A stretch of DNA of 64,000 nucleotides from Nocardioides sp. Soil774 (GCF_001428125.1 NZ_LMSM01000005.1:513331-577330), one strand, 5' to 3'. Positions 8,930-19,706 are shown, counted from the stretch's first letter. Notes: a model not told the origin generated them from the letters alone. Translations and numbers: made by a program.

Positions 8930-10440
8930 GCGCGGGCCTCCTGCTGCTGGGGGTCGAGGTCGGGGTCGGGCAGCGCCACGCGGGGCACGGCGAAGATGCG
9001 GCGACTGCCGTCGTGGCGCACGGCGACGTAGGACTCGGTGGGCTCGTCCGACGGGGTTCGTACGCCGTCCTCGCGGGCGAGGTCGGCGGCGAGGTGGAGC
9101 AGGCCGAAGATCTCCACGGGGCGCCGCAGCGACGGCTCGAGTGAGTCGAAGAGCTCGCCGAGGGACTGCGCGGGCGCGAGGTCCGTGCGCGTGGCGTCGA
9201 GCCGCTGGCGCAGCGCGTCGAGCTGCGGGCCGCCGTGCGCGATGAGCTCGTCGAGCGAGACCGGGGGCGCGTCGGCGGGGTCGGCGGGCCTGATCCGCTC
9301 GGGCAGCACGTCGTCGGCCGGGTCGTGGAAGCGCTCGCGCAGGTGCTCCACCGACGCGCGGGCCGGCAGCAGCGGGACGGCGTGCACCGCGCGGGGACCC
9401 GTCGTGGCCATCCACGTCATGAGCTCGGACTCGACCTGGCGCAGCGTCTGCTCGAGCTCGCGGTCGCGCACGGCGTCGTGGGAGACGATGTACTCCTTGA
9501 GCGTCGCGGTGACCCGCGAGCGCTGCGACAGCACCCGGTCCAGGCCCTCGCGCACCAGGCTCACGGTGCCGCGCAGCTCGGCGCGGTCGGCGTCGCTGAG
9601 CAGCCGGTCGGAGAGCGGGTGCTCGAGCAGCGCGGTGAGGTCGTCGCGCAGCTGGGTGACCATCGCGTCGTCGCGCAGCAGCGCGAAGGCACCCTCGAAG
9701 GCGCGGCCCTCGTGGGTGGCGGTCATCAGCGCGTCGGCGCGCGCGAGGTACGCGTCGATCACCTCCCCGGCCGGGCGGTCCTCGGCGCGGAACGCCGCCA
9801 GGATCTCGCCGCGGATCGCTCCGAAGCGCTCCTCCACCCGGGCGAAGTCGCTGGGCAGCGCGGAGATCAGCGACAGCAGCTCGGTGAAGCCCTCGTGCAT
9901 GTAGTCCTCGGTGGCACCCACCATCTCCGCGCCGTCGACGAGGCGGTCACGCTCCGCGCGCAGCCGCGCGATCTCCTCGTTGAGGATGCTCACGCGCGAG
10001 GTGCGGTCGGGGTTCGCCTCGGAGTTGAAGCGGCGTACGGTGCCGAGGATCGTGGCGATGCGGTGCTCGCTGAGCGTGGCCCGGTCGCGGCTGAGGTTCT
10101 TCACCAGCTCGAGCGCCTGCTGCGCGTGGGAGGTCAGCGTGTAGACCTCGTGGCCCTGCTCGTCGAGCGAGCGCACCAGCCACTGCCCGCGCATCCACCG
10201 CTGGCAGATGTCGCGCCCGGTGCCCGTCGGCAGGTCGGTCTCCCCCGCGGCGCGGATGCCGGCGAGGTGCTCCTCGACCTGCGTGTGGAGGCGCGCGGTG
10301 GGGATCGGGCGGTTGTTGCGTCCGAAGGCGGCGCGGAAGATCGTGATGACCACGGGCGCCTGCCGCTGGTGGAGCAGGGTGAGAGTCGGCTGCGCGAAGG
10401 CCCCCTTGACCCGCGCCAGCTCGCCGGCGATCTCGCTCAT
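8926..10440 (-). CDS. jetA: JetA/MksB-kleisin-like subunit (DUF3375)
   Basis: A 504-residue DUF3375 protein, the kleisin of the Wadjet/Mks condensin, which bridges the JetC heads. The N-terminal winged helix holds FAQPTLTLLHQRQAPVVI and an RPIPTARLHTQVEEHL segment, followed by a helical middle and a C-terminal winged helix. The ATG at 10440 is chosen because AGGAGGT lies 8 nt upstream; a longer open frame reaching 11163 has no comparable site and would overlap the neighbouring gene. It is the first gene of jetABC. The promoter must lie in 10441-10676, which also holds a large palindrome and a 12-bp tandem repeat. Confidence 0.92.
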   Translation of the reverse strand: MSEIAGELARVKGAFAQPTLTLLHQRQAPVVITIFRAAFGRNNRPIPTARLHTQVEEHLAGIRAAGETDLPTGTGRDICQRWMRGQWLVRSLDEQGHEVYTLTSHAQQALELVKNLSRDRATLSEHRIATILGTVRRFNSEANPDRTSRVSILNEEIARLRAERDRLVDGAEMVGATEDYMHEGFTELLSLISALPSDFARVEERFGAIRGEILAAFRAEDRPAGEVIDAYLARADALMTATHEGRAFEGAFALLRDDAMVTQLRDDLTALLEHPLSDRLLSDADRAELRGTVSLVREGLDRVLSQRSRVTATLKEYIVSHDAVRDRELEQTLRQVESELMTWMATTGPRAVHAVPLLPARASVEHLRERFHDPADDVLPERIRPADPADAPPVSLDELIAHGGPQLDALRQRLDATRTDLAPAQSLGELFDSLEPSLRRPVEIFGLLHLAADLAREDGVRTPSDEPTESYVAVRHDGSRRIFAVPRVALPDPDLDPQQQEARA

Positions 10441-10562
10441 CTGCTCACCTCCTGGTGCCCGTCCGACCCGCGTCGCGACGCGACAGCATCCCAGAGCCGA
10501 CGGACAGCGGCGGGCACAGGGTGCCGCGGGCGGCGTACGGGCGCCGGGGTTCCGGATCGAAG

Positions 10563-10621
10563 CTGGAGCCTCACCCCCGAAGCTTCGGGGTGGAGGCTCC
10601 AGATTCCCCGGATATCCGGGG
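10563..10621. repeat. Compound palindrome upstream of jetA
   Basis: A 40-bp inverted repeat (10563-10602) has perfect 10-bp outer arms (CTGGAGCCTC and complement) and a perfect 16-bp core, CCCCGAAGCTTCGGGG at 10575-10590, with no loop. It is followed by another perfect 16-bp palindrome, CCCCGGATATCCGGGG, at 10606-10621. The inner 12-mer matches both copies at 4583-4594 and 4645-4656 on the far side of the jet operon. It may end transcription of the DUF3253 gene, act as an operator for jetABC, or be a dispersed repeat. Confidence 0.8.
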
Positions 10622-10632
10622 ATCGCGACGGG

Positions 10633-10668
10633 GGCGGGCGACAGGGCGGGCGACAGGGCGGGCGACAG
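10633..10668. repeat. Three 12-bp tandem repeats
   Basis: Three exact copies of GGCGGGCGACAG lie between the DUF3253 gene and the palindrome upstream of jetA. The run is too short and spacer-free for a CRISPR. It may reflect slippage or serve as clustered binding sites. Confidence 0.8.
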
Positions 10669-10676
10669 CCCCAGCC

Positions 10677-11045
10677 TCACACCCCTCGGATCCGGATCGG
10701 CCCCTTCGCGGTCGAGGGATCCACCACGTGCCCGGCCTGGGTGATCTCCACCTCGCCGCGGTCGACGAGGCGACGGGCGGCACGGCGCGCGGGCTCCATC
10801 AGGTCGCGCCAGGTGTCCTCGTCGCCGACCAGCCGGGCGGCGTCGGAGGGGCAGATGGTGGCCGAGCGGGCCCGCTGGGCGAGCAGGTCGGTGATCGCGG
10901 CCTCGAGGCGCTGGTCGACGTCGGAGACGCCCCGCTTGCGGCACGACGTCGAGCAGTAGCGCACCTGGTCCCAGTCGCGCTCCCACTTCTTGCGCCACTC
11001 GATGGTGCGCCCGCACGACTGGCAGGTCTTCGGCTCGGGCGTCAT
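10677..11045 (-). CDS. DUF2256/DUF3253 protein with N-terminal zinc ribbon
   Basis: A 122-residue protein. The N-terminus (residues 1-40) holds [14 protein letters not shown] and YCSTSCRKR, a four-Cys zinc knuckle of the DUF2256 kind. The rest matches the winged-helix-like DUF3253, with [16 protein letters not shown] and [23 protein letters not shown]. The fusion is common in proteobacteria and actinobacteria, but its function is not established; a nucleic acid-binding role is plausible. It lies upstream of jetABC on the same strand but is separated from it by strong palindromes, so it is probably a separate transcript. Confidence 0.85.
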   Translation of the reverse strand: MTPEPKTCQSCGRTIEWRKKWERDWDQVRYCSTSCRKRGVSDVDQRLEAAITDLLAQRARSATICPSDAARLVGDEDTWRDLMEPARRAARRLVDRGEVEITQAGHVVDPSTAKGPIRIRGV

Positions 11046-11153
11046 CGCTCCAGTGTGACCTCACCCTCAAGACGCGCGGTCGCGGCATAGCCGGAGGCGC
11101 TCGCCGGTTGGAGCCGGGAGAAGTCACCACACCGCAACCGGAAGGCAGCACCC

Positions 11154-12131
11154 ATGCGCGCACTCGTCCAGCCCCAGTTCGGCGACCCGTCCGAGGTCCT
11201 CTCGGTCACCGAGGTCCCCGACCCCCAGCCCGGTCCCGGCCAGGTGCTCGTGCGCGTCCTGCTCTCCCCCATCCACAACCACGACCTGTGGACCGTGCGC
11301 GGGAGCTATGGCTTCAAGCCCGAGATGCCCGCCCGTGCCGGCACCGAGGCCGTCGGCGTCGTCGAGGCGCTCGGCGAGGGCGTCGAGGGCCTGGCCGTGG
11401 GCCAGCGCGTCGCCAGCGGCGGCACGTTCGGCGCGTGGGCCGAGCTCATCGTGGCCCCGGCCGCGGCGCTCGTCCCGGTGCCCGACGGCATGAGCGACGA
11501 GGCCGCCTCGCAGCTGGTCTCGATGCCCTTCAGCGCGATCGCGCTGCTCGACTTCCTCGAGGTCTCCGAGGGCGACTGGATCGTGCAGAACGCCGCCAAC
11601 GGCGCCGTCGGTCGCCTCGTCGCCCAGCTCGCCAAGGCCCGCGGCGTGCACGTCCTCGGGCTCGTACGCCGCTCCGCGGGCGTCGCGGAGCTCCGCGAGG
11701 AGGGCATCGACCGCATCGTCGCCACCGACGACGACGGCTGGCGCGACCAGGCGAAGGCGATCGTCGGCGACGCCCCGGTGGTGGCGGGCGTCGACTCGGT
11801 CGGCGGCAGCGCCGCGGGCGACGTGGTGTCGCTGCTCGCTGAGGACGGCGTGCTCGTGGTCTTCGGGGCGATGGCCTCGCCCACCCTGGAGATCTCCTCG
11901 GGCGACGTGATCTTCAAGCAGGCCGTCATCAAGGGCTTCTGGGGCAGCAAGGTCTTCGGCGCGATGTCGGGCGAGAAGCGCGCCGCGCTCATGGGCGAGC
12001 TGGTCAGCGGCATCGCCTCGGGCGCGCTGACCCTGCCGGTCGAGAAGGTCTACTCCCTCGACGAGATCGCCGAGGCGGCGCGCGCCAACGGCGAGCCCGG
12101 GCGGCGCGGCAAGGTCCTGCTGCGCCCCTGA
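11154..12131 (+). CDS. Zinc-independent NADPH:quinone oxidoreductase-like protein (MDR family)
   Basis: A 325-residue medium-chain dehydrogenase/reductase. The N-terminal GroES-like domain has GTEAVGVVEALGEGVEGLAVGQRV; the catalytic and structural zinc Cys residues of alcohol dehydrogenases are absent. The Rossmann domain begins at NAANGAVGRLVAQLAKARG (about residues 143-161), in which AANGAVG replaces the usual glycine motif. The C-terminus has LPVEKVYSLDEIAEAARA, typical of the family. Such enzymes reduce quinones or enones with NADPH. The ATG is at 11154; AGGCAG upstream is a weak ribosome binding site. It is convergent with the UspA gene at 12154. Confidence 0.88.
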   Translation: MRALVQPQFGDPSEVLSVTEVPDPQPGPGQVLVRVLLSPIHNHDLWTVRGSYGFKPEMPARAGTEAVGVVEALGEGVEGLAVGQRVASGGTFGAWAELIVAPAAALVPVPDGMSDEAASQLVSMPFSAIALLDFLEVSEGDWIVQNAANGAVGRLVAQLAKARGVHVLGLVRRSAGVAELREEGIDRIVATDDDGWRDQAKAIVGDAPVVAGVDSVGGSAAGDVVSLLAEDGVLVVFGAMASPTLEISSGDVIFKQAVIKGFWGSKVFGAMSGEKRAALMGELVSGIASGALTLPVEKVYSLDEIAEAARANGEPGRRGKVLLRP

Positions 12132-12141
12132 GCCAGGGCAA

Positions 12142-12173
12142 CGGTGGCCGCGGTCAGCGGACCACGGCCACCG
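12142..12173. terminator. Stem-loop between convergent genes
   Basis: CGGTGGCCG at 12142-12150 pairs perfectly with CGGCCACCG at 12165-12173. It overlaps the 3' end of the UspA gene at 12154 and lies 10 bases after the oxidoreductase stop. It could serve both strands. There is no T tract, which is usual at this GC content. Confidence 0.55.
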
Positions 12174-13017
12174 GGCACTCGGCGCGGTGCAGCACGGCCT
12201 GGCTGACCGAGCCGAGCATGAGGCCGCGGAAGTAGCCCAGCCCGCGCGATCCGACGACCAGCAGCGACGCGCCGGCAGAGGCGTCCACCAGGCACTTCTG
12301 GGGTGCCACGGCGACGACCTCGTGCTCGAGGCGTACGTCGGGGTGGTCGGTGCGGATCCCGGCGAGGCTCTCGGCCAGCAGCAGCTCGCGGTTCTCGGTC
12401 GACAGGTCGCGCGGCTGGGCGTTCCACACGTCGGTCGACGGCGCACGCACGTGCCACGCGTGCAGCGCGACGACCGTCTCGCCGGTCGCCTCCGCGCGGC
12501 GTACGGCGTAGTCGAGCGCGGCCATGCTCGTGGGCGAGCCGTCGATGCCGACCACGATCCGGCGTGCCCCGGGGTCGTGCGGCTCGCGCACCACGACGAC
12601 GGGACAGCTCGCGTGGCGGGCGAGGTGGTGGCTCACCGAGCCGAGCAGCACCTCACCGGCGGCGCCGTGACCGCGACTGCCGACCACGAGCACCGAGGCG
12701 TCCTCGGCCGCGCGGAGCAGCTCGTCGACGACGTTGCCGGAGCGCTGCTCGCTGCTCGCGCTCCCCACCCCGGCATCTGCCAGGGTCTTCTCGGCCTGCT
12801 CGAGCAGCTCGCTGGAGTCCACCACCCAGGTGTCGGAGACCACGATCATCCCCGAGACGCCGCCCCACGTGGGCGGCAGCAGCTCGTTGACCGACAGCAC
12901 GCGCACCGGCACGCCGGTGCGGACGGACTCCTCGGCGGCCCAGGTCAGCGCCAGGTGCGCGTCGTGCGAGCCGTCGTAGGCAACGAGGATGGGCAGGTGG
13001 GACCGTGTCGTCGTCAT
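12154..13017 (-). CDS. Tandem-domain universal stress protein
   Basis: A 287-residue protein with two UspA domains in a row (about 1-140 and 150-287). Each ends in the ATP-binding signature: LVVGSRGHGAAGEVLLGSVS in the first and LVVGSRGLGYFRGLMLGSVS in the second, matching G-2x-G-9x-G(S/T). Tandem ATP-binding Usps are typical of actinobacteria and are often induced by hypoxia through DevR. No clear DevR box was seen in the 75 bases upstream. An AAGGCT hexamer lies 6 nt before the ATG at 13017, so the mRNA may be leaderless. Confidence 0.93.
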   Translation of the reverse strand: MTTTRSHLPILVAYDGSHDAHLALTWAAEESVRTGVPVRVLSVNELLPPTWGGVSGMIVVSDTWVVDSSELLEQAEKTLADAGVGSASSEQRSGNVVDELLRAAEDASVLVVGSRGHGAAGEVLLGSVSHHLARHASCPVVVVREPHDPGARRIVVGIDGSPTSMAALDYAVRRAEATGETVVALHAWHVRAPSTDVWNAQPRDLSTENRELLLAESLAGIRTDHPDVRLEHEVVAVAPQKCLVDASAGASLLVVGSRGLGYFRGLMLGSVSQAVLHRAECPVAVVR

Positions 13018-13092
13018 GGCTCAAGCCTTGCGCCGACCGGGCCGGACGGTCAGGGGCATTGGTCCCGGGCCGACGGGGCCCAGCGGCCCGCG

Positions 13093-13416
13093 TCAGTCGA
13101 CCGCCATCTCGCCCAGCTCGGACCAGTCGTCCTGCTCGACGCTCTGGCTGACGATCCTCGGCGTCGCGGCGAGGTAGGGCGGGAGCTCGGCCTGCGCGGC
13201 CTTGAAGTGCTCCGACGAGACGTGGGCGCCGCCGGCGTCTCCGTCGCGGAACGCCTCCACCAACACGTACTCGTTCGGGTCGTCGAGGCTGCGCGACCAG
13301 TCGAACCACAGGCAGCCCTCCTCGGCGCGGGTCGCCTCGGTGAAGGCGCGCGAGATCTCCGGCCATGCGTCGGCGTGCTCGGGACGGACGGCGAACTTGG
13401 CGGTGATGAAGATCAA
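13093..13416 (-). CDS. Putative quinol monooxygenase (ABM domain)
   Basis: A 107-residue antibiotic biosynthesis monooxygenase (ABM) domain protein: MIFITAKFAVRPEHADAW at the N-terminus, the CLWFDWSRSLDDPNEYVLVEAF core strand, and a conserved EHFKAAQAELPPYL segment (about residues 70-83). These small dimeric ferredoxin-like folds oxidise quinols or degrade small ring compounds without cofactor. The start is ATG 13416, preceded by GAGGAGC, a good ribosome binding site. It sits between UspA and catalase, so an oxidative or quinone-stress context is likely, but that is inference. Confidence 0.85.
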   Translation of the reverse strand: MIFITAKFAVRPEHADAWPEISRAFTEATRAEEGCLWFDWSRSLDDPNEYVLVEAFRDGDAGGAHVSSEHFKAAQAELPPYLAATPRIVSQSVEQDDWSELGEMAVD

Positions 13417-13552
13417 GGGAGCTCCTCGCAGGGACGTGTGACGGGTCGTCGTCCAACCTACTCACGCCCCGACGGGGGTGACCCGGGAGCGACCCGCGCC
13501 CCTAGCGTCGCGGACGGACGCGCCCCTGCGTCCCACCACACCTGGGGGACCC

Positions 13553-15620
<2,068 letters not shown>

Positions 15621-15628
<8 letters not shown>

Positions 15629-16655
15629 CCGCGGGCCGGTGCTGCTCGGCGAGGTCACCGACGACGAGCACGACGAGCTGGCCGACCTCGTCGACCGCGC
15701 CCGCGACGCCGTCGACGACGTGCCCGCCGCGCTGGAGCTCGCCGGGGTCGTCGGCACCCAGCTGCCGGTGCCGGGCGCGGGCCGCACGGTGCACCTGTGG
15801 TCGGCGCTCGCCAGCGTGGCGGCCATCGACCTGACCCTCGCCCGCGTGCTCGAGCCGCACCTCGACGCCCTCGCCATCCTCGACCAGGCCGGCGAGCCGG
15901 CACCGTCGGGCACGTGGGGCGTGTACGCCGCCGAGGGTCCGGGCGAGCCGTTGCGCGCGCGGCCCAGCGGGTCGGCGTACGTCCTGGACGGGCGCAAGCA
16001 CTGGTGCTCGCTCGCCGGCGTGCTGGACCACGCGCTGGTCAGCGCGTGGGTGGGTGACGAGCGCCAGCTCTTCGCGGTCGACCTGACACAGCCGGGCGCC
16101 ACGGCCGTGCCGGGCACGTGGGTGGGGCGCGGCCTCACCGCCGTCGACTCCGGCCCGGTGGACCTCGACGGCGCGACGGCGCGCGCGGTCGGCGCCCCGG
16201 GGTGGTACCTCGAGCGGCCCGGCTTCGCCTGGGGCGGCATCGGGGTGGCCGCGGTCTGGCTCGGCGGAGCCGTCGGCGTCGCGCGCCGGATGCTGGCCGC
16301 CGCCGACGCGCGGCTGCCCGACCAGGTCGCGACGATGCACCTCGGCGCCGTCGACGCAGCGCTGCACGCCGCCCGCTGTGTGCTCGAGCAGGCTGCGCGC
16401 GCCGTCGACGACGGTGACCTCGGCGGCGGGAACGGCTGGCGCGCCGCGCTCCGTGTGCGCGAGGTCGTCGCGAACGCCGCCGAGGACGTGCTGCGGCGCG
16501 CGGCGCACGGGCTGGGCCCGGGACCGCTGGCGACCGACGAGGACCACGCCCGCCGCGTCGCTGACCTCGAGCTCTACCTGCGCCAGTGGCACGCCGAGCG
16601 CGACCAGGCCGCGCTGGGCGCCGAGCTCCTGCGCGCGGGGGCCACCGGGTGGTGA
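15621..16655 (+). CDS. Acyl-CoA dehydrogenase homologue
   Basis: A 344-residue protein of the acyl-CoA/acyl-ACP dehydrogenase fold, shorter than the usual 380. The middle beta domain is recognisable from [20 protein letters not shown] (about residues 114-133), the flavin-contacting strand. The C-terminal helical bundle includes [17 protein letters not shown] and [26 protein letters not shown] segments. The normal catalytic Glu cannot be assigned with confidence. The GTG start at 15621 lies inside the catalase 3' end, and its stop overlaps the next gene by 4 bases. Homologues often sit beside PIG-L deacetylase, methyltransferase and glycosyltransferase genes, as here, so the substrate may be a carrier- or sugar-linked acyl chain (inference). 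Confidence 0.8.
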
Positions 16656-17965
16656 ACGAGCCCCCCTTCCGCCACGACCGGGCGGGCACGCCTGCCGCGT
16701 CCTGGACACCAGCGATCGAGGCGCTGCCCGTCATGGGGCTGCCGTCCGATCGTCGCCGCCTCGTCGTGGTCGGCGCGCACCCCGACGACGAGACCCTGGG
16801 CGCGGGCGGGCTCGTCCACGCCGCCGCACGCGCCGGCTGGGACGTCGAGGTCGTCTCGGTGACCGCGGGCGAGGGATCCCACCCGCACTCCCCCACGCAC
16901 CCGCCCGCCGAGCTGGCCGGCGTACGCCGCCGCGAGCTGCGCGAGGCCGCCGCGGTCCTCGCCCCCGCCGCGCGGGTGCGGTGCCTCGACCTGCCGGACG
17001 GCGAGGTGGCGGCCCACGGAGCGGAGGTCGTCGCCGCACTGGTCGAGGCAGTCGGGACCGACGGTGACGACGTCGTGCTCTGCGCACCGTGGCGCGGCGA
17101 CGGCCACCCCGACCACGAGGCCGTCGGCCGCGCCGCGGCGGTGGCCGCCGGGCGCACCGACGCGCTGCTCGTGGAGTACGCCGTCTGGATGTGGCACTGG
17201 GCCGGGCACACCGACGTCCCGTGGGACCGCGCGCGCCGGCTCGTGCTCGACGACGCCGGGCAGGCGGCCAAGCGCGACGCCGTGGCCGCCCACGCCAGCC
17301 AGGTGCGTCCGCTGTCGCCGCGGCCCGGTGACGAGGTGTTGCTCGGCGCCGACCTGCTGGCCCACTTCGACCGCCCCGACGAGGTCCTCCTGCTCCTCGA
17401 CGACCCGGTCGACGACGACGCCCTCGACCAGGTGCACGTCGAGCGCCCCGACCCGTGGCAGGTCGACTCCCCCTACGAGCGCCGCAAGCGGGCAGTGACC
17501 CTCGCCAGCCTGCCGCGCGAGCACTACCGCAGCGGCCTGGAGGTGGGCTGCTCCGTGGGCGCGCTGGCCGTCGACCTCGCGGGCCGCTGCGACAGCCTCC
17601 TCGCCGTCGACGCCAGCCCTGCGGCGATCGACCTCGCCCGTCGGCGTACGAGCGGGGTCGAGCACCTCGCAGTACGTCGCGCGCGGGTGCCCGAGGAGTG
17701 GCCCGAGGGTCGCTTCGACCTGGTCTCGATCTCCGAGGTCGGCTACTTCCTCAGCCCACGCCGGCTCGCCGAGGTGGTCCGGCTCGCCACGGCAGCGCTG
17801 GCCGACGACGGTCACCTGCTGCTGTGCCACTGGCGGCACCAGCCGGTCGGCTGGCCGCTCGCCGGTCCGGCCGTCCACGACGCGTTCCTCGCCACGGGCG
17901 CGCCGGTCCTGGTCGAGCACCAGGAGCCCGACTTCCTCCTGCACGTGCTGGGCCGGCCCACGTGA
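16652..17965 (+). CDS. Bifunctional PIG-L family deacetylase / SAM-dependent methyltransferase
   Basis: A 437-residue fusion. Residues 35-230 form a PIG-L/LmbE deacetylase: the zinc motif is AHPDDE (His43, Asp45, Asp46), with the third ligand region in GDGHPDHEAVG (about 150). Residues 260-437 form a NodS-like class I methyltransferase with motif I LEVGCSVGALAVDLA and post-motif segments DSLLAVDASPAAIDLAR and RFDLVSISEVGYFL. PIG-L enzymes remove N-acetyl groups from amino sugars, as in mycothiol synthesis; the methyltransferase could then act on the freed amine, as NodS does. GTGA overlaps join it to both neighbours. The substrate is unknown. Confidence 0.88.
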   Translation: MNEPPFRHDRAGTPAASWTPAIEALPVMGLPSDRRRLVVVGAHPDDETLGAGGLVHAAARAGWDVEVVSVTAGEGSHPHSPTHPPAELAGVRRRELREAAAVLAPAARVRCLDLPDGEVAAHGAEVVAALVEAVGTDGDDVVLCAPWRGDGHPDHEAVGRAAAVAAGRTDALLVEYAVWMWHWAGHTDVPWDRARRLVLDDAGQAAKRDAVAAHASQVRPLSPRPGDEVLLGADLLAHFDRPDEVLLLLDDPVDDDALDQVHVERPDPWQVDSPYERRKRAVTLASLPREHYRSGLEVGCSVGALAVDLAGRCDSLLAVDASPAAIDLARRRTSGVEHLAVRRARVPEEWPEGRFDLVSISEVGYFLSPRRLAEVVRLATAALADDGHLLLCHWRHQPVGWPLAGPAVHDAFLATGAPVLVEHQEPDFLLHVLGRPT

Positions 17966-18660
17966 GCGCGCCGGCAGCGGTGGTGGTCGTCGTGCCCGCC
18001 CGCGACGAGGAGCAGCTGGTCGGCGCGTGCCTGGACGCGGTGGCGCACGCCGCCCGCGCGCTCCGCGCCGCGCACCCCGAGGTGCGGACCCACGTCGTCG
18101 TGGTGCTCGACGTGTGCGGCGACGACACCGCAGCGGTGGTGGACCGTCGCCCCGGCGTGCAGGTGGTCACGAGCACCGCGGGCAACGTCGGCGAGGCCCG
18201 GGCCCTCGGCGTCGAGGCGGCCTCGGCGTGGGCCTCGGCCGCCGGCGGAGGTCGGGTGTGGATCGCCAGCACGGACGCCGACAGCGAGGTCCCCGCCCAC
18301 TGGCTGCTCGCCCAGTGGCGGCTCGCGGCCCAAGGGCACCACCTCGTCGTGGGCACGGTCACCCCGCGGTCGTCGGACCTGCCGCCGCACGTCCTCGCGG
18401 CCTGGCACGCCCGGCACAGCAGCGCCGACGGGCACGAGCACGTGCACGGGGCCAACCTCGGCTTCTCGCTCGAGGCCTACTGCTCCGTGGGCGGCTTCGC
18501 CCCGCTCCCGGCCCACGAGGACGTCGAGCTGGTCGAGTCGATGCGACGCGCCGGCCTCTCGCACGTGGCGACCGGCGCCATCGACGTGACGACGTCTGGT
18601 CGCCGGGTCGGGCGGACGCCGGTCGGCTTCGCTGCCTACCTCGATGAGCTCGGCGCCTGA
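17962..18660 (+). CDS. Family 2 glycosyltransferase
   Basis: A 232-residue GT-A fold enzyme. It begins with PAAVVVVVPARDEEQLVGAC, the nucleotide-sugar strand and ARDEE motif. The metal-binding DxD is in IASTDADSEVP (about residues 107-117). HVHGANLGFSLEAYCSVGGF and HEDVELVESM (acceptor-side ED motif) follow. There is no membrane helix, so it acts in the cytoplasm or at the inner membrane face. GTG start at 17962 overlaps the previous stop. It closes the catalase/dehydrogenase/deacetylase-methyltransferase operon and probably moves a sugar within the same unknown pathway. Confidence 0.87.
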   Translation: MSAPAAVVVVVPARDEEQLVGACLDAVAHAARALRAAHPEVRTHVVVVLDVCGDDTAAVVDRRPGVQVVTSTAGNVGEARALGVEAASAWASAAGGGRVWIASTDADSEVPAHWLLAQWRLAAQGHHLVVGTVTPRSSDLPPHVLAAWHARHSSADGHEHVHGANLGFSLEAYCSVGGFAPLPAHEDVELVESMRRAGLSHVATGAIDVTTSGRRVGRTPVGFAAYLDELGA

Positions 18661-18670
18661 CACCGCCGTC

Positions 18671-18676
18671 TAGGCT
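18671..18676 (+). promoter_or_regulatory. Candidate -10 element for the 5'-3' exonuclease gene
   Basis: TAGGCT lies 13 nt before the ATG at 18690, just 10 bases after the glycosyltransferase stop. It suggests a separate promoter with a leader of about 6 nt. Confidence 0.35.
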
Positions 18677-18689
18677 GACGCCGATCGCC

Positions 18690-19697
18690 ATGGCCGCCAC
18701 CCACAGCAACCCCGACGCCCGCTCCCGCCGCCTGCTGCTGGTCGTCGACGCCCCCTCGCTGCTGCACCGCAACCACCACGCGCGTGCCCACACCGGGCTG
18801 CGCGACCGCCAGGGCCGCCCGATCTGGGCGCTGCAGGGGATGCTGCGCCAGATCCTGGAGTCGATCGACACCATGGCGCCCGACGCGGTCGTCTTCGGCC
18901 TCGACGACCGCACCGGCTCGGTGCGCCGCGACGCCTACCCCGACTACAAGGCCGGCCGTGCGCAGAAGGACCCCGAGCTCGTCGACCAGCTCGACCGCGC
19001 CGGCGCCCTGCTCGACGCCCTCGGCCTCGCGACCGTCACCCCGGCCGGGCTCGAGGCCGACGACGTCAACGCCTCCGGTGCGGTCTGGGCCGAGCGCAAC
19101 GGCTGGAGCTGCGTCATCATCACCTCCGACCGCGACGCCTTCGCCCACATCAGCGCGCACACCCAGGTGCTGCGGCTCATCGACGGCGGCATCCACGGCT
19201 CGCCGATGCTCAACCCGGCGCGACTGTTCAACATGTACGGCGTCCGCCCCGCCAACTACCTCGCCTTCGCCGCTCTGCGCGGCGACTCCAGCGACAACCT
19301 GCCCGGCGTGCTCGGCATCGGCGAGAAGACCGCGGCGATCCTGCTCGACGTGGCCGGCTCGATGGACGCCGCGTGGGCCGACATCGACCACAACGGTGGC
19401 CGGGCGCTGCTGGAGGCGCTCGACGACTGGGCCGCCGAGACCGGTGGGCGCCGCGTCGGCGCGACCGTCGTACGCCGCCTGCAGGCCGAGGGCGCGCGCG
19501 AGCGCTACGACTTCAACGTGCGGATGATGTCGGGGCGCGACGACCTCGACCTCGGTCTCACCCCCGACGTGCCCGGGTCGCGCGGCCTGCTGCCCCTCGA
19601 CCTCGACCGGGTGACCCGGGTGGTGGGCTTCCTCGACAACGACTTCACCACCGACTTCGCGGTCCGGGTGCTCACCGCGCGCCCCGCGTCGGCCTGA
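18690..19697 (+). CDS. 5'-3' exonuclease / flap endonuclease, stand-alone
   Basis: A 335-residue homologue of the N-terminal nuclease of DNA polymerase I. It has the conserved order of acidic residues: LLVVDAPSLLHRNHHA, DAVVFGLDDRTGSVRRDAYPDYKAGR (with the classic R-x-x-x-PxYKxxR substrate helix), GLEADDVNASGAVWAE, IITSDRDAF, and the H3TH element NYLAFAALRGDSSDNLPGVLGIGEKTA. Metal ligands look intact. It should remove RNA primers and flaps in replication and repair. Actinobacteria often carry such a second copy beside polA. The last 60 residues are less conserved. Confidence 0.93.
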   Translation: MAATHSNPDARSRRLLLVVDAPSLLHRNHHARAHTGLRDRQGRPIWALQGMLRQILESIDTMAPDAVVFGLDDRTGSVRRDAYPDYKAGRAQKDPELVDQLDRAGALLDALGLATVTPAGLEADDVNASGAVWAERNGWSCVIITSDRDAFAHISAHTQVLRLIDGGIHGSPMLNPARLFNMYGVRPANYLAFAALRGDSSDNLPGVLGIGEKTAAILLDVAGSMDAAWADIDHNGGRALLEALDDWAAETGGRRVGATVVRRLQAEGARERYDFNVRMMSGRDDLDLGLTPDVPGSRGLLPLDLDRVTRVVGFLDNDFTTDFAVRVLTARPASA

Positions 19698-19706
19698 GAC
19701 CTATCC

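Noticed and set aside
10633..10668. Short tandem repeats as a CRISPR
   Set aside because: The 12-bp units directly abut, with no spacers and no cas genes.
12154..13017. DevR (hypoxia) box before the tandem UspA gene
   Set aside because: No 20-bp palindrome of the DevR type was found in 13018-13092.
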